Positions 8,105 through 23,984 are shown, counted from the stretch's first letter. The stretch: DNA of 61,342 nucleotides from Halalkalibacter okhensis (GCF_000787375.1 NZ_JRJU01000025.1:1-61342), one strand, 5' to 3'. Numbers and translations are program-made. The notes: a model not told the origin generated them from the sequence alone.

Positions 8105-8971
8105 CTACTCCCCTTTATGCTTCAATACATTTCCTAAGAAATGAGAAGTACCTTTTGTATCAAAATGCATAGGGACCTCTTCTAAGCCAAATTTCTCTTT
8201 TATACTTTGAAGGAAGCGGACAGGCTTCGGTAGATCAAGTCCAATCTCATTCAGTCTTGCTGCTTGTTCAAAAATAAGTTCGCGCCCGCCAACCATTTCA
8301 ACCGAGCCATTATGAAGGACAATGATTTGATCTGCATATTTAGCCGCATCCTCCATATGATGGGTCACAAGCACGGTTGTCGTATCGTTTGTTTGATGAT
8401 AATCATAAAATAACTTCATCATTTGATCCCTTCCCTCAGGATCGAGACTCGCAGCTGGTTCGTCTAATACTAGAACGGATGGCTGCACCGCTAATACACC
8501 TGCAATCGCCACTCTGCGCATCTGACCACCACTCAATTGAAAGGGAGAGGCAGAAAGAATGTCCTCTTTTAGACCAACAAGAGGAAGAAGTTCCTTCGCA
8601 CGTCTAATGGCCTTATCTTTAGGCAATCCAAAGTTAATAGGACCAAAGCATATATCCTTTTCCACGGTCTCTTCAAACAGCTGGTGCTCTGGATATTGAA
8701 AGACTAACCCGACTCGTTTTCTTAACTCTTTTAAATCTACTTTCTTTTCGCCAGCTTTGATCTCATATTTTCCAACCTTGACTGAACCTGCAAAGGGCCG
8801 CAACAGTCCATTAATATGTTGGATAAACGTCGACTTCCCTGATCCAGTATGGCCAATCACTGCTGTAAATGACCCTGACGGTATCGTTATAGAGAAATCT
8901 TTGATCGCTACCTTCTCAAAAGGGGTCCCTTCCATATAGCGATGTTCTACTTTGCTGAATACAATGTCCAT
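8105..8971 (-). CDS. ecfA2: EcfA2, ECF transporter ATPase
   Basis: Encodes 288 residues, an ABC ATPase with Walker A GHTGSGKST (40-48), Q-loop FQYPEHQLFE, signature LSGGQMRRVA and Walker B VLVLDEPAASLD. It pairs with EcfA1 to power EcfT. The start overlaps the end of ecfA1 by 25 bp, which implies translational coupling. Confidence 0.95.
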   Translation of the reverse strand: MDIVFSKVEHRYMEGTPFEKVAIKDFSITIPSGSFTAVIGHTGSGKSTFIQHINGLLRPFAGSVKVGKYEIKAGEKKVDLKELRKRVGLVFQYPEHQLFEETVEKDICFGPINFGLPKDKAIRRAKELLPLVGLKEDILSASPFQLSGGQMRRVAIAGVLAVQPSVLVLDEPAASLDPEGRDQMMKLFYDYHQTNDTTTVLVTHHMEDAAKYADQIIVLHNGSVEMVGGRELIFEQAARLNEIGLDLPKPVRFLQSIKEKFGLEEVPMHFDTKGTSHFLGNVLKHKGE

Positions 8972-9783
8972 AACTCATGAATCAGCTCACTTTCACTCAG
9001 ACATGTCTTACCTAGAGCAATCCCTTGTTCTTTGAGCTCATGCTGCAAATCAACGGCAAAAGGAAGGGACAGCCCTAATTCTAATAATCTCTCCTTTTGG
9101 GAAAATACTTCTTCTGGACGTCCTTCTAAAGCTAGCTTTCCCTCATGAAATAGAAGCAATCGACTAGCTAAAACGGCTTCATCCATGTCATGAGTGATAG
9201 AAATGATCGTAACTCCTCGTTGATGAAGCATTGAAATGGTATCCATCACTTCTTTTCGACCAATTGGATCAAGCATAGACGTTGCTTCATCAAAAACAAT
9301 GACTTCTGGCTCCATTGCCATAATTCCAGCAATAGCAACCCGTTGTTTTTGTCCTCCTGATAAGCGATGCGGTTCGGACTCAAGGAGGTGAGAGATACCG
9401 ACTAAAGAGGCATACTTGGTAATTCGATCTTCCATTTCTTCACGTGTGAGACCAATATTTTCTAACCCGAATGCTAGATCATCTCTTACCGTTGTTGCAA
9501 CAAATTGATGGTCAGGGTTCTGAAAAACCATCCCCACGACACGGCGGATAGACCAAATGTCCTGATCACTTTTCGTCGACATGCCTGAAACCAACACCGT
9601 ACCTTTCGTAGGTAAGTGCAGCCCATTCAATAGACGGCCAAATGTTGACTTTCCTGACCCGTTTCGACCAAGGATGGCAATCCACTCGTTGGCTTCGATG
9701 CTCACAGTGAGATCCGTTAATGCATAACTACTAGCATTTTCGTACTGAAAAGTGACATGATCTAAAGAAATTAAAGCGGACAC
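8947..9783 (-). CDS. ecfA1: EcfA1, ECF transporter ATPase
   Basis: Encodes 278 residues, an ABC ATPase with Walker A GRNGSGKST (39-47), Q-loop FQNPDHQFVA, signature LSGGQKQRVA and Walker B VIVFDEATSMLD. Start is GTG (VSALISLDHVTF), 5 nt after GAGGGTG. First gene of ecfA1-ecfA2-ecfT-truA, separated from rplQ by a strong terminator, so either its own promoter or read-through must feed it. Confidence 0.95.
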   Translation of the reverse strand: MSALISLDHVTFQYENASSYALTDLTVSIEANEWIAILGRNGSGKSTFGRLLNGLHLPTKGTVLVSGMSTKSDQDIWSIRRVVGMVFQNPDHQFVATTVRDDLAFGLENIGLTREEMEDRITKYASLVGISHLLESEPHRLSGGQKQRVAIAGIMAMEPEVIVFDEATSMLDPIGRKEVMDTISMLHQRGVTIISITHDMDEAVLASRLLLFHEGKLALEGRPEEVFSQKERLLELGLSLPFAVDLQHELKEQGIALGKTCLSESELIHELWTLYSAK

Positions 9784-9812
9784 ATTTTCACCCTCTTAGA
9801 AAAATGGGCAAA

Positions 9813-9865
9813 CAAAAAAGGGCCCAGAGTCAGAGCATACGTGCTCAGATCTGATTTGCCCTTTG
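9813..9865 (-). terminator. Terminator of the S10-spc-alpha super-operon
   Basis: On the minus strand AAAGGGC pairs with GCCCTTT around an inner hairpin (TGAGCA / TGCTCT), followed by a T-run (TTTTTTG). It lies between rplQ and ecfA1 and marks the end of the 15-kb ribosomal cluster. Confidence 0.85.
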
Positions 9866-9898
9866 TCGCCTCATCTATTCACTCATGGATCAATTCAA

Positions 9899-10261
9899 TT
9901 ATACAAGCTCAATAATAACCATAGGTGCACCGTCACCACGACGAGGACCCATTTTAAGGATACGTGTATAACCACCTTGACGCTCTTCATAACGAGTTGC
10001 AATATCAGAGAAAAGTTTTTGGATAGCGTCTTCGCCAGTCTCTTCGTTCGCTACTTCTCTACGGATGAAAGCAGCAGCTTGACGACGTGCGTGTAAATCT
10101 CCACGCTTACCAAGTGTAATCATTTTCTCAACGATTGAACGAAGCTCTTTCGCTTTCGCTTCAGTTGTCTCGATACGCTCGTTAATGATAAGATCAGTTG
10201 CTAAATCACGGAATAGAGCCTTACGACCAGCGCTATCACGACCTAATTTTGCGTATGCCAT
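9899..10261 (-). CDS. rplQ: Ribosomal protein L17
   Basis: Encodes 120 residues, normal Bacillus length. L17 sits near the polypeptide exit tunnel of the 50S subunit. The N-terminus [20 protein letters not shown] and the C-terminus [23 protein letters not shown] are diagnostic. Strong AAGGAGGG site before ATG. Last gene of the alpha operon, 78 bp after rpoA. Confidence 0.98.
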   Translation of the reverse strand: MAYAKLGRDSAGRKALFRDLATDLIINERIETTEAKAKELRSIVEKMITLGKRGDLHARRQAAAFIRREVANEETGEDAIQKLFSDIATRYEERQGGYTRILKMGPRRGDGAPMVIIELV

Positions 10262-10338
10262 GTTCGTTTCCCTCCTTTGTTACCTGCTCGATTACGCGAG
10301 CAACAATATATAACTTAGTAGAAAAGTTGAGGGTAGTA

Positions 10339-11283
10339 CTATTCTTCTTTACGAAGACCGAGTCCTAGCTCTCCAAGCTTCTCTTGAACTTCTTCTAATG
10401 ACTTACGACCCAGATTACGAACTTTCATCATGTCTTCTTCAGACTTATGAGTTAGTTCTTGAACCGTATTAATCCCCGCACGCTTCAAACAGTTGTAAGA
10501 ACGAACCGATAGATCAAGTTCTTCAATAGTCATTTCTAGAACTTTCTCTTTCTGATCTTCTTCTTTTTCAACCATGATTTCAGCATTTTGTGCTTGGTCT
10601 GTCATTCCAACAAATATATTTAAATGCTCAGTTAAGATCTTAGCACCTAAAGAAACAGCTTCTTCAGGACGGATGCTTCCGTCAGTCCAGACATCAAGAG
10701 TTAGTTTGTCATAGTTGGTTACTTGACCGACGCGTGTATTCTCAACTTGATAATTCACACGTGATACTGGTGTGTAAATCGAATCAATAGGAAGTACTCC
10801 AATTGGTTGATCGTCATTCTTATTACCCTCAGCAAGAACATAACCACGACCACGTTTAGCAATAAGTCGCATACGAAGGTGCGCACCCTTTGCAAGTGTT
10901 GCAATGTGAAGATCAGGATTTAGAACCTCAACATCACTATCGTGTGTTAAATCATTAGCCGTTACGACACCTTCACCTTGGATGTCGATTTCAAGGGTCT
11001 TCTCTTCATCAGAATAGATTTTAAGAGCAAGCTTCTTTAAATTCAAAATGATTGTCGTTACATCTTCTACAACACCTTCGATTGTAGAGAATTCATGTAA
11101 TACAGAATCAATTTGAACAGATGTTACAGCAGCGCCTGGTAAAGAGGAAAGAAGAATACGACGTAAGGAGTTACCTAGCGTAGTACCATACCCACGTTCT
11201 AATGGTTCTATCACAAATTTCCCATACTTTGCGTCTTCACTTACTTCAACCGCTTCAATATTTGGCTTCTCAATTTCTATCAT
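10339..11283 (-). CDS. rpoA: RNA polymerase alpha subunit
   Basis: Encodes 314 residues. The N-terminal domain (about 1-230) dimerises and nucleates RNA polymerase assembly; it carries [22 protein letters not shown]. After an acidic linker (KEEDQKEK), the C-terminal domain (about 245-310) has the helix-hairpin-helix region [17 protein letters not shown] and [11 protein letters not shown] that contacts UP elements and activators. Complete, with normal length for Bacillus. Confidence 0.99.
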   Translation of the reverse strand: MIEIEKPNIEAVEVSEDAKYGKFVIEPLERGYGTTLGNSLRRILLSSLPGAAVTSVQIDSVLHEFSTIEGVVEDVTTIILNLKKLALKIYSDEEKTLEIDIQGEGVVTANDLTHDSDVEVLNPDLHIATLAKGAHLRMRLIAKRGRGYVLAEGNKNDDQPIGVLPIDSIYTPVSRVNYQVENTRVGQVTNYDKLTLDVWTDGSIRPEEAVSLGAKILTEHLNIFVGMTDQAQNAEIMVEKEEDQKEKVLEMTIEELDLSVRSYNCLKRAGINTVQELTHKSEEDMMKVRNLGRKSLEEVQEKLGELGLGLRKEE

Positions 11284-11450
11284 TAAACAAACCCTCCTTC
11301 AAAACGTCGAACTCCGGTAGACTGCAAGGATTGCCTTACCGGATAACCAGCAGGCAATTCCTAAGCTTTACACCAATTTTGCCAACAGGACTGTTATCGC
11401 TCTATCCAGTATTGACAAGGTCAGGAAAATCTATACAAAGATTATTTCCG

Positions 11451-11843
11451 TTATACTCTACGACGTTTTGGCGGGCGACAACCGTTGTGAGGTACTGGAG
11501 TAACATCTTTGATCATGTTAACTTCAAGTCCAACAGCTTGTAAAGAACGGATTGCCGCTTCACGACCAGCACCAGGTCCCTTAACAGAAACTTCGATCGT
11601 CTTCATGCCATGCTCCATTGCTGTTTTACCAGCTGTTTCAGCTGCCATTTGAGCAGCGAATGGAGTTGACTTACGAGAACCTTTGAATCCTAATCCACCA
11701 GCACTAGCCCAAGAAATTGTATTACCATGCGTATCTGTAATTGTCACGATCGTATTGTTGAATGTTGAACGAATGTGAGCAACTCCAGCTTCAACATTTT
11801 TACGTTGACGACGCTTTGGACGAGTATTCGTTTTCTTAGCCAT
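11451..11843 (-). CDS. rpsK: Ribosomal protein S11
   Basis: Encodes 130 residues. S11 forms part of the 30S platform and contacts mRNA near the E site. Landmarks: [32 protein letters not shown] and the C-terminal [17 protein letters not shown]. Lies 20 bp after rpsM and 168 bp before rpoA; that 168-bp gap holds no other gene that I can support. Confidence 0.98.
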   Translation of the reverse strand: MAKKTNTRPKRRQRKNVEAGVAHIRSTFNNTIVTITDTHGNTISWASAGGLGFKGSRKSTPFAAQMAAETAGKTAMEHGMKTIEVSVKGPGAGREAAIRSLQAVGLEVNMIKDVTPVPHNGCRPPKRRRV

Positions 11844-11863
11844 TTTTTATGCGACCTCCTTTA

Positions 11864-12229
11864 CTACTTTTTCTTATTTGCTACTGTACGACGAGGACCT
11901 TTACGCGTACGAGCATTGTTTTTAGAATTTTGTCCACGAACAGGTAATCCACGACGGTGGCGAATACCACGGTATGAACCAATTTCAATTAGACGTTTAA
12001 TGTTTAGTGAAACTTCACGACGAAGGTCACCTTCTACTCTGTAGCCTTCAACTGCTTCACGAATGCGTCCTAATTCTTCTTCTGTTAAGTCACGAACGCG
12101 AGTATCTTCAGATACACCTGCTTTCGCTAGAATTTCAGACGACTTAGTTTTGCCGATCCCGAAAACGTACGTAAGTGAAATAACTACGCGTTTGTCACGA
12201 GGAATATCGACGCCTGCAACACGTGCCAT
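11864..12229 (-). CDS. rpsM: Ribosomal protein S13
   Basis: Encodes 121 residues, the Bacillus length. S13 sits in the 30S head and bridges to the 50S subunit. The sequence begins [15 protein letters not shown] and has the helix-two-turn-helix core and the basic tail [16 protein letters not shown]. The ATG at 12227-12229 is placed 8 nt after GGAGGTG; an upstream in-frame ATG at 12238 lies inside that site. Confidence 0.98.
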   Translation of the reverse strand: MARVAGVDIPRDKRVVISLTYVFGIGKTKSSEILAKAGVSEDTRVRDLTEEELGRIREAVEGYRVEGDLRREVSLNIKRLIEIGSYRGIRHRRGLPVRGQNSKNNARTRKGPRRTVANKKK

Positions 12230-12249
12230 GTGCAGCACCTCCTTGTTAT

Positions 12250-12441
<192 letters not shown>

Positions 12442-12461
12442 CTAGTCGCTCTCGCAACGTA

Positions 12462-12680
12462 TTATTTGTATCGATATGTGATTCGTCCACGAGTTAAGTC
12501 ATAAGGAGAAAGTTCAACAGTCACCTTATCACCAGGAAGAATCCGAATGAAGTGCATACGAATCTTTCCAGAAACGTGGGCAAGAATCTTATGACCATTT
12601 TCTAATTCAACACGAAACATTGCATTTGGAAGAGGTTCAATGACTGTACCTTCAACCTCAATTACATCTTCTTTAGCCAT
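12462..12680 (-). CDS. infA: Translation initiation factor IF-1
   Basis: Encodes 72 residues with a single S1-type OB fold. IF-1 occupies the 30S A site during initiation. Landmarks: [26 protein letters not shown] and [12 protein letters not shown]. It starts 4 bp after the KOW-domain gene and is followed by a 98-bp gap before rpmJ. Confidence 0.98.
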   Translation of the reverse strand: MAKEDVIEVEGTVIEPLPNAMFRVELENGHKILAHVSGKIRMHFIRILPGDKVTVELSPYDLTRGRITYRYK

Positions 12681-12684
12681 GGGC

Positions 12685-12993
12685 TCACTCTCCTTCCTTC
12701 AGTAAATCAGAATGATGCTCTAAGAAATTCGTTAGTGCGTAACGTAATTTTCCATTAGTAACACGTCCTGTTTCAACAAAGCTGCTTTTTACTTCATCAG
12801 CAATGTAATCTACTAGCTCTAAGTGATTCATGTTCTTTTTCTTCATTCGGTCAACTTTACGTTTGTCACCATCAGCAATTTTAACAAAACGATCATCAAT
12901 TAGTTCAACAATGATCCCTAACTGACCTTGATCGCGGCCTTTTGTAATCAAAACAACTTGACCAATCTCCGGAGAAGAACCAGAGTCTTGCAT
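12685..12993 (-). CDS. KOW-domain RNA-binding protein (L14e-like, YbzG type)
   Basis: Encodes 102 residues. The N-terminal half (about 8-60) is a KOW motif of the ribosomal L14e/L6e style: [32 protein letters not shown]. The rest is basic then acidic, with a short helical tail. Bacillus genomes carry a similar gene between map and infA (YbzG), sometimes annotated as a truncated or L14e-like ribosomal protein. Its exact role is unknown. Start chosen: the ATG at 12991-12993, spaced from AGGTGAT; two nearer in-frame ATGs (12999, 13002) are possible. Confidence 0.8.
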   Translation of the reverse strand: MQDSGSSPEIGQVVLITKGRDQGQLGIIVELIDDRFVKIADGDKRKVDRMKKKNMNHLELVDYIADEVKSSFVETGRVTNGKLRYALTNFLEHHSDLLKEGE

Positions 12994-13011
12994 AGACATC
13001 ATCACCTACAT

Positions 13012-15774
<2,763 letters not shown>

Positions 15775-15775
<1 letters not shown>

Positions 15776-16215
15776 TAAATCACCTCAGTTTTACCGCCAG
15801 CAGCTTCGATCGCTTCTACTGCAGACGCTGAGAACTTATGTGCTTTAACAGTTAAGTTTTTCTCAAGTTTTCCATTACCTAGAATCTTGATACCAACCTT
15901 TACGTTTTTCACTGTACCAGACTCAATAAGAAGTTCAGGTGTTACCTCTGTACCCGCATCAAAACGGTTAAGGGTTTCAAGGTTAACTACTGTGTACTCC
16001 TTACGAGTTGGGTTTGTGAAACCACGTTTCGGTAGACGACGGTATAAAGGGTTTTGACCACCCTCAAAACCAGGACGTACCCCACCGCCCGAACGAGCGT
16101 TTTGTCCTTTATGTCCTTTTCCTGCTGTCTTACCGTTTCCAGAACCAATTCCGCGACCTACACGGTTACGAACTTTACGTGATCCTTCTGCAGGTTTCAA
16201 CTCATGAAGTTTCAT
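15775..16215 (-). CDS. rplO: Ribosomal protein L15
   Basis: Encodes 146 residues. L15 organises 23S rRNA domains late in 50S assembly. The glycine-rich basic N-terminal extension [23 protein letters not shown] is diagnostic. Followed directly by secY with a one-base overlap. Confidence 0.98.
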
Positions 16216-16247
16216 GTCGACACCTCCTCGTATTTAAATATTATCAA

Positions 16248-16436
16248 TTAAGCTTCGATCTCTTTAACAGTTAAAAGGTGAGATACCTTGTTTACCATAC
16301 CGCGAATCGCAGCGTTATCTTGTTGAACAACTGTTTGGTGCATCTTACGCAATCCAAGAGTATTCACAGTAACGCGTTGGTCTTCCGGGCGCCCGATAAG
16401 ACTACGAGTGAGGGTAATTTCTAATTTCTTAGCCAT
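16248..16436 (-). CDS. rpmD: Ribosomal protein L30
   Basis: Encodes 62 residues. Conserved features are [28 protein letters not shown] and the C-terminal [11 protein letters not shown] peripheral 50S protein. 13 bp after rpsE. Confidence 0.98.
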   Translation of the reverse strand: MAKKLEITLTRSLIGRPEDQRVTVNTLGLRKMHQTVVQQDNAAIRGMVNKVSHLLTVKEIEA

Positions 16437-16449
16437 TTACTTTCCCTCC

Positions 16450-16950
16450 TTATCCTAACAGTTCTTCCACGGATTTGCCGCGAAGTTTAGCAACCTCTTC
16501 AGCACGTTTTAAACCTTTAAGACCTTCCATAGTTGCACGAACCATGTTGATCGGGTTGTTTGAACCAAGAGATTTTGAAAGAATATCACCGATACCAGCT
16601 AGTTCTAGCACCGCACGTACTGGTCCACCAGCGATAATTCCTGTACCTTCTGAAGCATTTTTAAGTAGGACACGTCCTGCACCAAAATGTCCAACAATCT
16701 CATGAGGGATTGTCGTGCCAACAACAGGTACTTCAATAAGATTTTTCTTTGCATCTTCTACAGCCTTACGGATCGCTTCAGGAACTTCTTGAGCTTTACC
16801 CATACCGAATCCAACATGGCCATTTTTATCGCCAACTACAACTAATGCAGCAAAGCGGAAACGACGTCCACCTTTAACTACTTTAGCTACACGATTGACA
16901 GCTACTACTTTTTCTTCAAGTTCCAACGTATTAGGGTCAATACGACGCAT
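16450..16950 (-). CDS. rpsE: Ribosomal protein S5
   Basis: Encodes 166 residues. An N-terminal double-stranded-RNA-binding-like domain ([19 protein letters not shown]) is followed by a C-terminal S5 domain ([19 protein letters not shown]). S5 affects decoding fidelity and mRNA entry. The VVKGGRRF loop is wild type at the lysine and glycines linked to spectinomycin response in other species. Confidence 0.98.
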   Translation of the reverse strand: MRRIDPNTLELEEKVVAVNRVAKVVKGGRRFRFAALVVVGDKNGHVGFGMGKAQEVPEAIRKAVEDAKKNLIEVPVVGTTIPHEIVGHFGAGRVLLKNASEGTGIIAGGPVRAVLELAGIGDILSKSLGSNNPINMVRATMEGLKGLKRAEEVAKLRGKSVEELLG

Positions 16951-16971
16951 TCGTTTTCCCTCCTTTTTTTC

Positions 16972-17331
16972 TTAGAATTGCAAGCCAGCTTCGCGAGCTG
17001 CTGCTGCAAGTGTTGCAACACGTCCGTGATATAAATAACCACCACGGTCAAATACAACTACTTTATGTCCATTTTCAATCGCGCGTTTCGCAACGAGTTC
17101 ACCTACAAGTTTTGCCGCATCTGTTTTCGTCGCATCTGCAGCTACCTCTGAATCAAGAGTAGATGCAGAAGCAAGTGTAACACCATTTACATCATCAATA
17201 AGTTGAGCATAAATGTGTTTAGATGAACGGAAAACATTTAGACGAGGACGTTCAGGTGTTCCTGTAATCGCACGACGAACATGTGCATGTCGCTTCTTAC
17301 GAGCTACGTTTTTATTACGCTTCGTAATCAT
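16972..17331 (-). CDS. rplR: Ribosomal protein L18
   Basis: Encodes 119 residues. Binds 5S rRNA with L5. Landmarks: a basic N-terminus [39 protein letters not shown] and the C-terminal [24 protein letters not shown]. Standard position between rplF and rpsE. Confidence 0.98.
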   Translation of the reverse strand: MITKRNKNVARKKRHAHVRRAITGTPERPRLNVFRSSKHIYAQLIDDVNGVTLASASTLDSEVAADATKTDAAKLVGELVAKRAIENGHKVVVFDRGGYLYHGRVATLAAAAREAGLQF

Positions 17332-17361
17332 TGAACGTCATTCCTTTCCGTGAGTTAGTGA

Positions 17362-17898
17362 TTATTTACCAGTCTTACCTTCTTTACGACGAATATATTC
17401 GCCTTCATAACGAATACCTTTTCCTTTGTAAGGCTCAGGTAGACGTACAGAACGGATGTTAGATGCAAGTGCACCAACACGCTCTTTGTCAATTCCTTTA
17501 ACAGTTACCTTTGTGTTAGATGGAACTTCGATTTCGATCCCTTGCTCAGGAACGATCTCAACTGGATGAGAGTAACCAACGTTAAGAACTAGTTTCTGAC
17601 CTGACTTAGTAGCACGGTATCCGACACCGACAAGTTCAAGTGAACGTTCGAAACCTTTTGTTACACCTTCAACCATGTTGTTGATCAAGCTACGAGTTGT
17701 TCCGTGAAGAGCACGGTGCTCCTTGTGTTCAGAAGGACGCTCAACTGTTACTTGATTTTCTTCGATATTGATTTTCATATCCTCGTGAAGATTACGCTTA
17801 AGTTCGCCTTTAGGACCTTTAACAGTCAGTAACGTACCATCAAGCGTAATAGTAACTCCACTTGGAACTTCTACTGGCTTTTTACCAATACGAGACAT
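17362..17898 (-). CDS. rplF: Ribosomal protein L6
   Basis: Encodes 178 residues in two homologous domains. L6 lies at the factor-binding base of the 50S. The C-terminal signature [22 protein letters not shown] is intact. ATG with a GGAGGTG site. Confidence 0.98.
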   Translation of the reverse strand: MSRIGKKPVEVPSGVTITLDGTLLTVKGPKGELKRNLHEDMKINIEENQVTVERPSEHKEHRALHGTTRSLINNMVEGVTKGFERSLELVGVGYRATKSGQKLVLNVGYSHPVEIVPEQGIEIEVPSNTKVTVKGIDKERVGALASNIRSVRLPEPYKGKGIRYEGEYIRRKEGKTGK

Positions 17899-17931
17899 TC
17901 TTTTGCACCTCCGTTCAATTCAAGGATTGTC

Positions 17932-18330
17932 TTACCAAACGTAAGCTAATACTTCGCCACCAATTTGTTGTTGACGCGCATCCTTGTCTGTCATTACGCC
18001 TTTAGATGTTGAAACTAATGCGATACCAAGACCACCTAGTACACGTGGAAGTTCGCCAGCTTTCGCATAAACGCGAAGACCTGGTTTACTAATACGCTTA
18101 AGTCCTGAAATTACACGCTCATTTGTAGCACCATATTTTAAGAAGATGCGGATTACACCTTGCTTGTTATCTTCAATAAATTCATAATCACGGATGAAAC
18201 CTTCACGCTTTAGGATATCAGCGATTTCTTTCTTCACCTTAGAAGCAGGTAGTTCAAGCTTCTCGTGATGAACCGTGTTAGCATTACGAATGCGAGTAAG
18301 CATATCTGCAATTGGATCTGTCATGACCAT
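17932..18330 (-). CDS. rpsH: Ribosomal protein S8
   Basis: Encodes 132 residues. S8 binds helix 21 of 16S rRNA and organises the central domain. N-terminal [14 protein letters not shown] and C-terminal [26 protein letters not shown] are diagnostic. The start at 18330 gives MVM; the second Met is equally plausible. Confidence 0.98.
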   Translation of the reverse strand: MVMTDPIADMLTRIRNANTVHHEKLELPASKVKKEIADILKREGFIRDYEFIEDNKQGVIRIFLKYGATNERVISGLKRISKPGLRVYAKAGELPRVLGGLGIALVSTSKGVMTDKDARQQQIGGEVLAYVW

Positions 18331-18358
18331 ATTATTTACCTCCTTCCCGTTCTTGGGA

Positions 18359-18574
<216 letters not shown>

Positions 18575-19114
18575 TTATTTTTGAAATGGCATTCCCATTT
18601 GTGTTAAAAGTTCACGAGCTTCTTCATCCGTGTTAGCAGTTGTAACAATAACAACATCCATACCACGAACTTTATCCACTTTATCGTAATCAATTTCAGG
18701 GAAGATCAATTGTTCTTTAACACCTAGCGTGTAGTTTCCACGTCCGTCAAATGCTTTCTTAGAAACACCGCGGAAGTCACGTACACGTGGTAGTGAAATA
18801 GAAATTAATTTATCAAGGAAATCATACATACGCTCACCACGAAGTGTTACCTTCGCACCAATTGGCATACCTTCACGTAGTTTGAATCCTGCAATTGATT
18901 TTTTCGCCTTAGTTACTAATGGTTTTTGACCTGTAATCTCAGTTAATTCTTCAACTGCTTTATCTAGTGCCTTAGCGTTTGATACTGCGTCACCAACACC
19001 CATGTTAACAACGATTTTCTCAAGCTTTGGAACACCCATAACAGATGAATAGTTGAACTTCTCTACTAGAGAAGGAACAATTTCACTTGTATACTTTTCT
19101 TTTAATCGACTCAT
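18575..19114 (-). CDS. rplE: Ribosomal protein L5
   Basis: Encodes 179 residues. L5 binds 5S rRNA in the central protuberance and contacts P-site tRNA. Landmarks: [36 protein letters not shown] and [17 protein letters not shown]. Confidence 0.98.
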   Translation of the reverse strand: MSRLKEKYTSEIVPSLVEKFNYSSVMGVPKLEKIVVNMGVGDAVSNAKALDKAVEELTEITGQKPLVTKAKKSIAGFKLREGMPIGAKVTLRGERMYDFLDKLISISLPRVRDFRGVSKKAFDGRGNYTLGVKEQLIFPEIDYDKVDKVRGMDVVIVTTANTDEEARELLTQMGMPFQK

Positions 19115-19140
19115 ACGATTGACCTCCTTTCACACTCTGA

Positions 19141-19461
19141 CTACTTATCTAAAGATTCGCCAGACTTCTTAGCAATACGTACCTTTTTACCGTTCTCTAC
19201 TTTATAACCTACACGAGTAGGTTCACCAGACTTAGGATCGATAGGCATAACGTTAGAAGAATGAATTGGTGCTTCTTGGTTCAAGATTCCACCTTGTGGG
19301 TTATCTTGAGAAGGTTTAGCATGTTTCTTCACGATGTTAACACCTTCAACAAGTACACGGTTCTTCTTCGGGAACGCCTCAAGGATTACACCTTGTTTCC
19401 CTTTGTCTTTTCCAGAGATGACCTTAACAGTATCACCTTTTTTGACATGCATATTTGCCAT
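19141..19461 (-). CDS. rplX: Ribosomal protein L24
   Basis: Encodes 106 residues. A KOW-domain assembly initiator protein: [25 protein letters not shown]. The ATG at 19461 is correctly spaced from AAGGAGGTG, adding three residues (MAN) before the M that aligns with the usual start. Confidence 0.98.
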   Translation of the reverse strand: MANMHVKKGDTVKVISGKDKGKQGVILEAFPKKNRVLVEGVNIVKKHAKPSQDNPQGGILNQEAPIHSSNVMPIDPKSGEPTRVGYKVENGKKVRIAKKSGESLDK

Positions 19462-19500
19462 GTTCGCACCTCCTTGACAGGGCCTTTCAATAATCTTCTA

Positions 19501-19875
<375 letters not shown>

Positions 19876-19902
19876 TTACCTCCCTTCGAAACCAGTATTC
19901 TA

Positions 19903-20163
19903 TTAGATAATAACCGCTTCTTCTACGATTTCAACTAAGCGGAAACGTTTGTCTTTAGAAAGCGGACGAGTTTCCATAATTTCTACGATATCGCCAGTCT
20001 TAGCGCTATTGTTCTCATCATGAGCCTTAAACTTCTTCGAGTATTTTACTCGCTTTCCGTATAGGCGATCTTTTTTGTAAGTTTCAACAAGAACTGTGAT
20101 TGTTTTGTCCATTTTGTCAGAAACAACACGTCCTCTGTAAACTTTACGTTGGTTGCGTTCCAT
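19903..20163 (-). CDS. rpsQ: Ribosomal protein S17
   Basis: Encodes 86 residues, an OB-fold primary 16S rRNA-binding protein. Landmarks: [17 protein letters not shown] and [20 protein letters not shown]. Confidence 0.98.
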   Translation of the reverse strand: MERNQRKVYRGRVVSDKMDKTITVLVETYKKDRLYGKRVKYSKKFKAHDENNSAKTGDIVEIMETRPLSKDKRFRLVEIVEEAVII

Positions 20164-20180
20164 TTAAGCAAACCTCCTTT

Positions 20181-21470
<1,290 letters not shown>

Positions 21471-21473
21471 GTC

Positions 21474-21815
21474 TTATCCCTCCTTCTTTTCAGTTACAAC
21501 TAATGTAATATGGCTAGTACGTTTGTTAATTCGGCTCGCACGACCCATCGCACGTGGACGGAAACGTTTCAATGTAACACCCTCATCAACAAAAACTTCG
21601 CTAATTACAAGGTTGTTTGGCTCCATTTCATAGTTGTGTTCAGCATTCGCAATTGCAGAGTTTAAAAGCTTTTCTACAACTGGAGAAGCAGCTTTTGGTG
21701 TATGGCGTAGAATCGCTACAGCCTCACCAACTTGCTTACCGCGAATTAAATCAACAACTAGACGAACTTTACGAGGAGCAATACGAACTTGTTTTGCTAC
21801 CGCTTTAGCTTGCAT
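21474..21815 (-). CDS. rplV: Ribosomal protein L22
   Basis: Encodes 113 residues. L22 lines the exit tunnel; its beta-hairpin tip ([27 protein letters not shown]) is the site of macrolide-resistance changes in other species and looks wild type. Confidence 0.98.
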   Translation of the reverse strand: MQAKAVAKQVRIAPRKVRLVVDLIRGKQVGEAVAILRHTPKAASPVVEKLLNSAIANAEHNYEMEPNNLVISEVFVDEGVTLKRFRPRAMGRASRINKRTSHITLVVTEKKEG

Positions 21816-21843
21816 AGGATTGACCTCCTCTCTTACTTACCTA

Positions 21844-22128
21844 TTAACGTCTTGTTTTCTTATCATCAGCTGCATGACCTTTATACGTACGAGTTGGTGC
21901 GAATTCACCTAGTTTGTGACCTACCATGTCCTCAGAAACGTAAACAGGCACGTGTTTACGGCCATCATATACTGCGATAGTGTGACCAATAAACTCAGGG
22001 AAAATCGTTGAGCGACGAGACCAAGTCTTGATAACTCGTTTGTCCTTATCAGTTCCTTCGTTCATTGCTTCAACCTTTTTCATCAAATGATCATCGACAA
22101 AAGGTCCCTTTTTTAAACTACGACCCAT
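21844..22128 (-). CDS. rpsS: Ribosomal protein S19
   Basis: Encodes 94 residues. S19 sits in the 30S head beside S13. Signature: [38 protein letters not shown] and [16 protein letters not shown]. Confidence 0.98.
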   Translation of the reverse strand: MGRSLKKGPFVDDHLMKKVEAMNEGTDKDKRVIKTWSRRSTIFPEFIGHTIAVYDGRKHVPVYVSEDMVGHKLGEFAPTRTYKGHAADDKKTRR

Positions 22129-22186
22129 GAGAAAACCTCCCTTCGTGATTACCCACGGTTCTAATTAGAACCGTAGTGCAATCCCG

Positions 22187-23017
22187 TTATTTTTTACGAC
22201 GGCGTACAATATACTTATCAGATGCTTTGTTCTTCTTACGAGTCTTGTATCCAAGAGTTGGTTTACCCCATGGAGACATTGGAGACTTACGTCCGATTGG
22301 TGCGCGACCTTCACCACCACCGTGTGGGTGATCGTTAGGGTTCATAACAGATCCACGAACAGTTGGACGTTTGCCTAACCAACGTGAGCGACCTGCTTTA
22401 CCAATGTTCACAAGTTCATGCTCTAGGTTACCAACTTGACCGATTGTAGCTCTGCAAGTAGCTAAGATGTAGCGAGTCTCGCCAGAGTTTAAACGAACAA
22501 GAACGTAATCGCCTTCTTTACCTAATAGTTGTGCTTCAGTTCCAGCTGAACGAACTAATTGTCCGCCTTTTCCTGGCTTAAGCTCGATGTTGTGGATAAC
22601 AGTACCTACAGGAATATTTTTAAGTGGTAATGCATTACCTACTTTGATATCCGCTTCAGCTCCTGATTCAATCATCATATCAACTTTAAGGCCTTTTGGC
22701 GCTAAGATGTAACGTTTTTCACCATCAACATAGTTGATAAGTGCGATGTTAGCAGAACGGTTTGGATCGTATTCGATCGTAGCAACGCGGCCTGGAATTC
22801 CATCTTTGTTACGTTTGAAGTCAATAACACGGTATTGACGCTTATGACCGCCACCTTGGTGACGAACAGTTAATTTACCTTGGTTGTTACGTCCGCCTTT
22901 TTTGTGTAAAGGTGCTAGTAACGATTTTTCCGGTTTATCCGTTGTGATTTCTGCAAAGTCTAATACAGACATACCACGACGACCGGCACTGGTTGGTTTA
23001 TACTTTTTAATCGCCAT
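22187..23017 (-). CDS. rplB: Ribosomal protein L2
   Basis: Encodes 276 residues. L2 is required for subunit association and peptidyl-transferase assembly. The conserved C-terminal region with [18 protein letters not shown] includes the critical histidine, and the N-terminal [21 protein letters not shown] is typical. Confidence 0.99.
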   Translation of the reverse strand: MAIKKYKPTSAGRRGMSVLDFAEITTDKPEKSLLAPLHKKGGRNNQGKLTVRHQGGGHKRQYRVIDFKRNKDGIPGRVATIEYDPNRSANIALINYVDGEKRYILAPKGLKVDMMIESGAEADIKVGNALPLKNIPVGTVIHNIELKPGKGGQLVRSAGTEAQLLGKEGDYVLVRLNSGETRYILATCRATIGQVGNLEHELVNIGKAGRSRWLGKRPTVRGSVMNPNDHPHGGGEGRAPIGRKSPMSPWGKPTLGYKTRKKNKASDKYIVRRRKK

Positions 23018-23045
23018 TTTCAGTTCCCTCCTTCGCTAGTGTTTT

Positions 23046-23336
23046 TTATACACCTTCAAAGAACTCAAGTTCTTTGCTCTCAGGTGTTAATGTAACGATG
23101 GCTTTCTTACGACGAGCAGTGTAACCCGTGTAACGACCAAAACGTTTAGATTTACCTTTGTAGTTCATTGTGTTTACTTTATCAACTTTCACTTCAAAGA
23201 TTTCTTCGATCGCATCTTTGATTTGAGTTTTATTAGCACGTACATCAACTTCGAATGTATATCTTTTTTCACTCATTAGATCTGTTGAACGTTCAGTAAT
23301 CACAGGGCGCTTAATGATATCACGAGCGTTTGACAT
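23046..23336 (-). CDS. rplW: Ribosomal protein L23
   Basis: Encodes 96 residues. L23 is the docking site for trigger factor and SRP at the tunnel exit. Landmarks: [26 protein letters not shown] and [23 protein letters not shown]. Its ATG overlaps the rplD stop by one base. Confidence 0.98.
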   Translation of the reverse strand: MSNARDIIKRPVITERSTDLMSEKRYTFEVDVRANKTQIKDAIEEIFEVKVDKVNTMNYKGKSKRFGRYTGYTARRKKAIVTLTPESKELEFFEGV

Positions 23337-23959
23337 TACGCAAGCACCTCCTCTACCTTTTCAACGGCATCTTTCGTAATTACAAGCTTATCATGCTTAA
23401 GCACATCAAGCACGCTTACACCGTCAGCTGTAACGAATGTTACACCAGGTAAGTTACGCGCAGATAGAGCAACAGCTTCGTTGTAATCAGCAGTTACTAC
23501 TAATGCTTTACGATCTGCAGATAGGCTAGAAAGAACTGCAGCCATTTCTTTTGTCTTTGGAGCTTCAAATGCTAAGTTATCAAGTACTACGATTTCCTCA
23601 GCTTGCACTTTACTAGAAAGAGCAGATTTGATAGCTAAACGACGAACTTTTTTAGGTAATTTGTAGCTGTAGCTTCTTGGTGTTGGACCAAATACTACAC
23701 CACCACCTACCCATTGTGGTGAACGGATCGACCCTTGACGCGCACGACCAGTTCCCTTTTGACGCCATGGCTTACGACCACCACCACGTACTTCAGAACG
23801 TCCTTTTGTTTTGTGTGTTCCTTGACGAAGAGATGCTTGTTGCATAACTACAGCGTCATGAAGCACACTTGTGTTTGGTTCAATTCCAAATACAGAGTCA
23901 TTTAGTTCGATATCTCCAACTTGTGAACCTGTTTGGTTAAATAATGCTACTTTCGGCAT
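23336..23959 (-). CDS. rplD: Ribosomal protein L4
   Basis: Encodes 207 residues. L4 has a tunnel-lining loop ([32 protein letters not shown]). In E. coli it autoregulates the S10 operon; this is not established for Bacillus. Coupled to rplW by TAATG. Confidence 0.98.
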   Translation of the reverse strand: MPKVALFNQTGSQVGDIELNDSVFGIEPNTSVLHDAVVMQQASLRQGTHKTKGRSEVRGGGRKPWRQKGTGRARQGSIRSPQWVGGGVVFGPTPRSYSYKLPKKVRRLAIKSALSSKVQAEEIVVLDNLAFEAPKTKEMAAVLSSLSADRKALVVTADYNEAVALSARNLPGVTFVTADGVSVLDVLKHDKLVITKDAVEKVEEVLA

Positions 23960-23984
23960 GATGTGTCCTCCTTTCTTTCAATCT

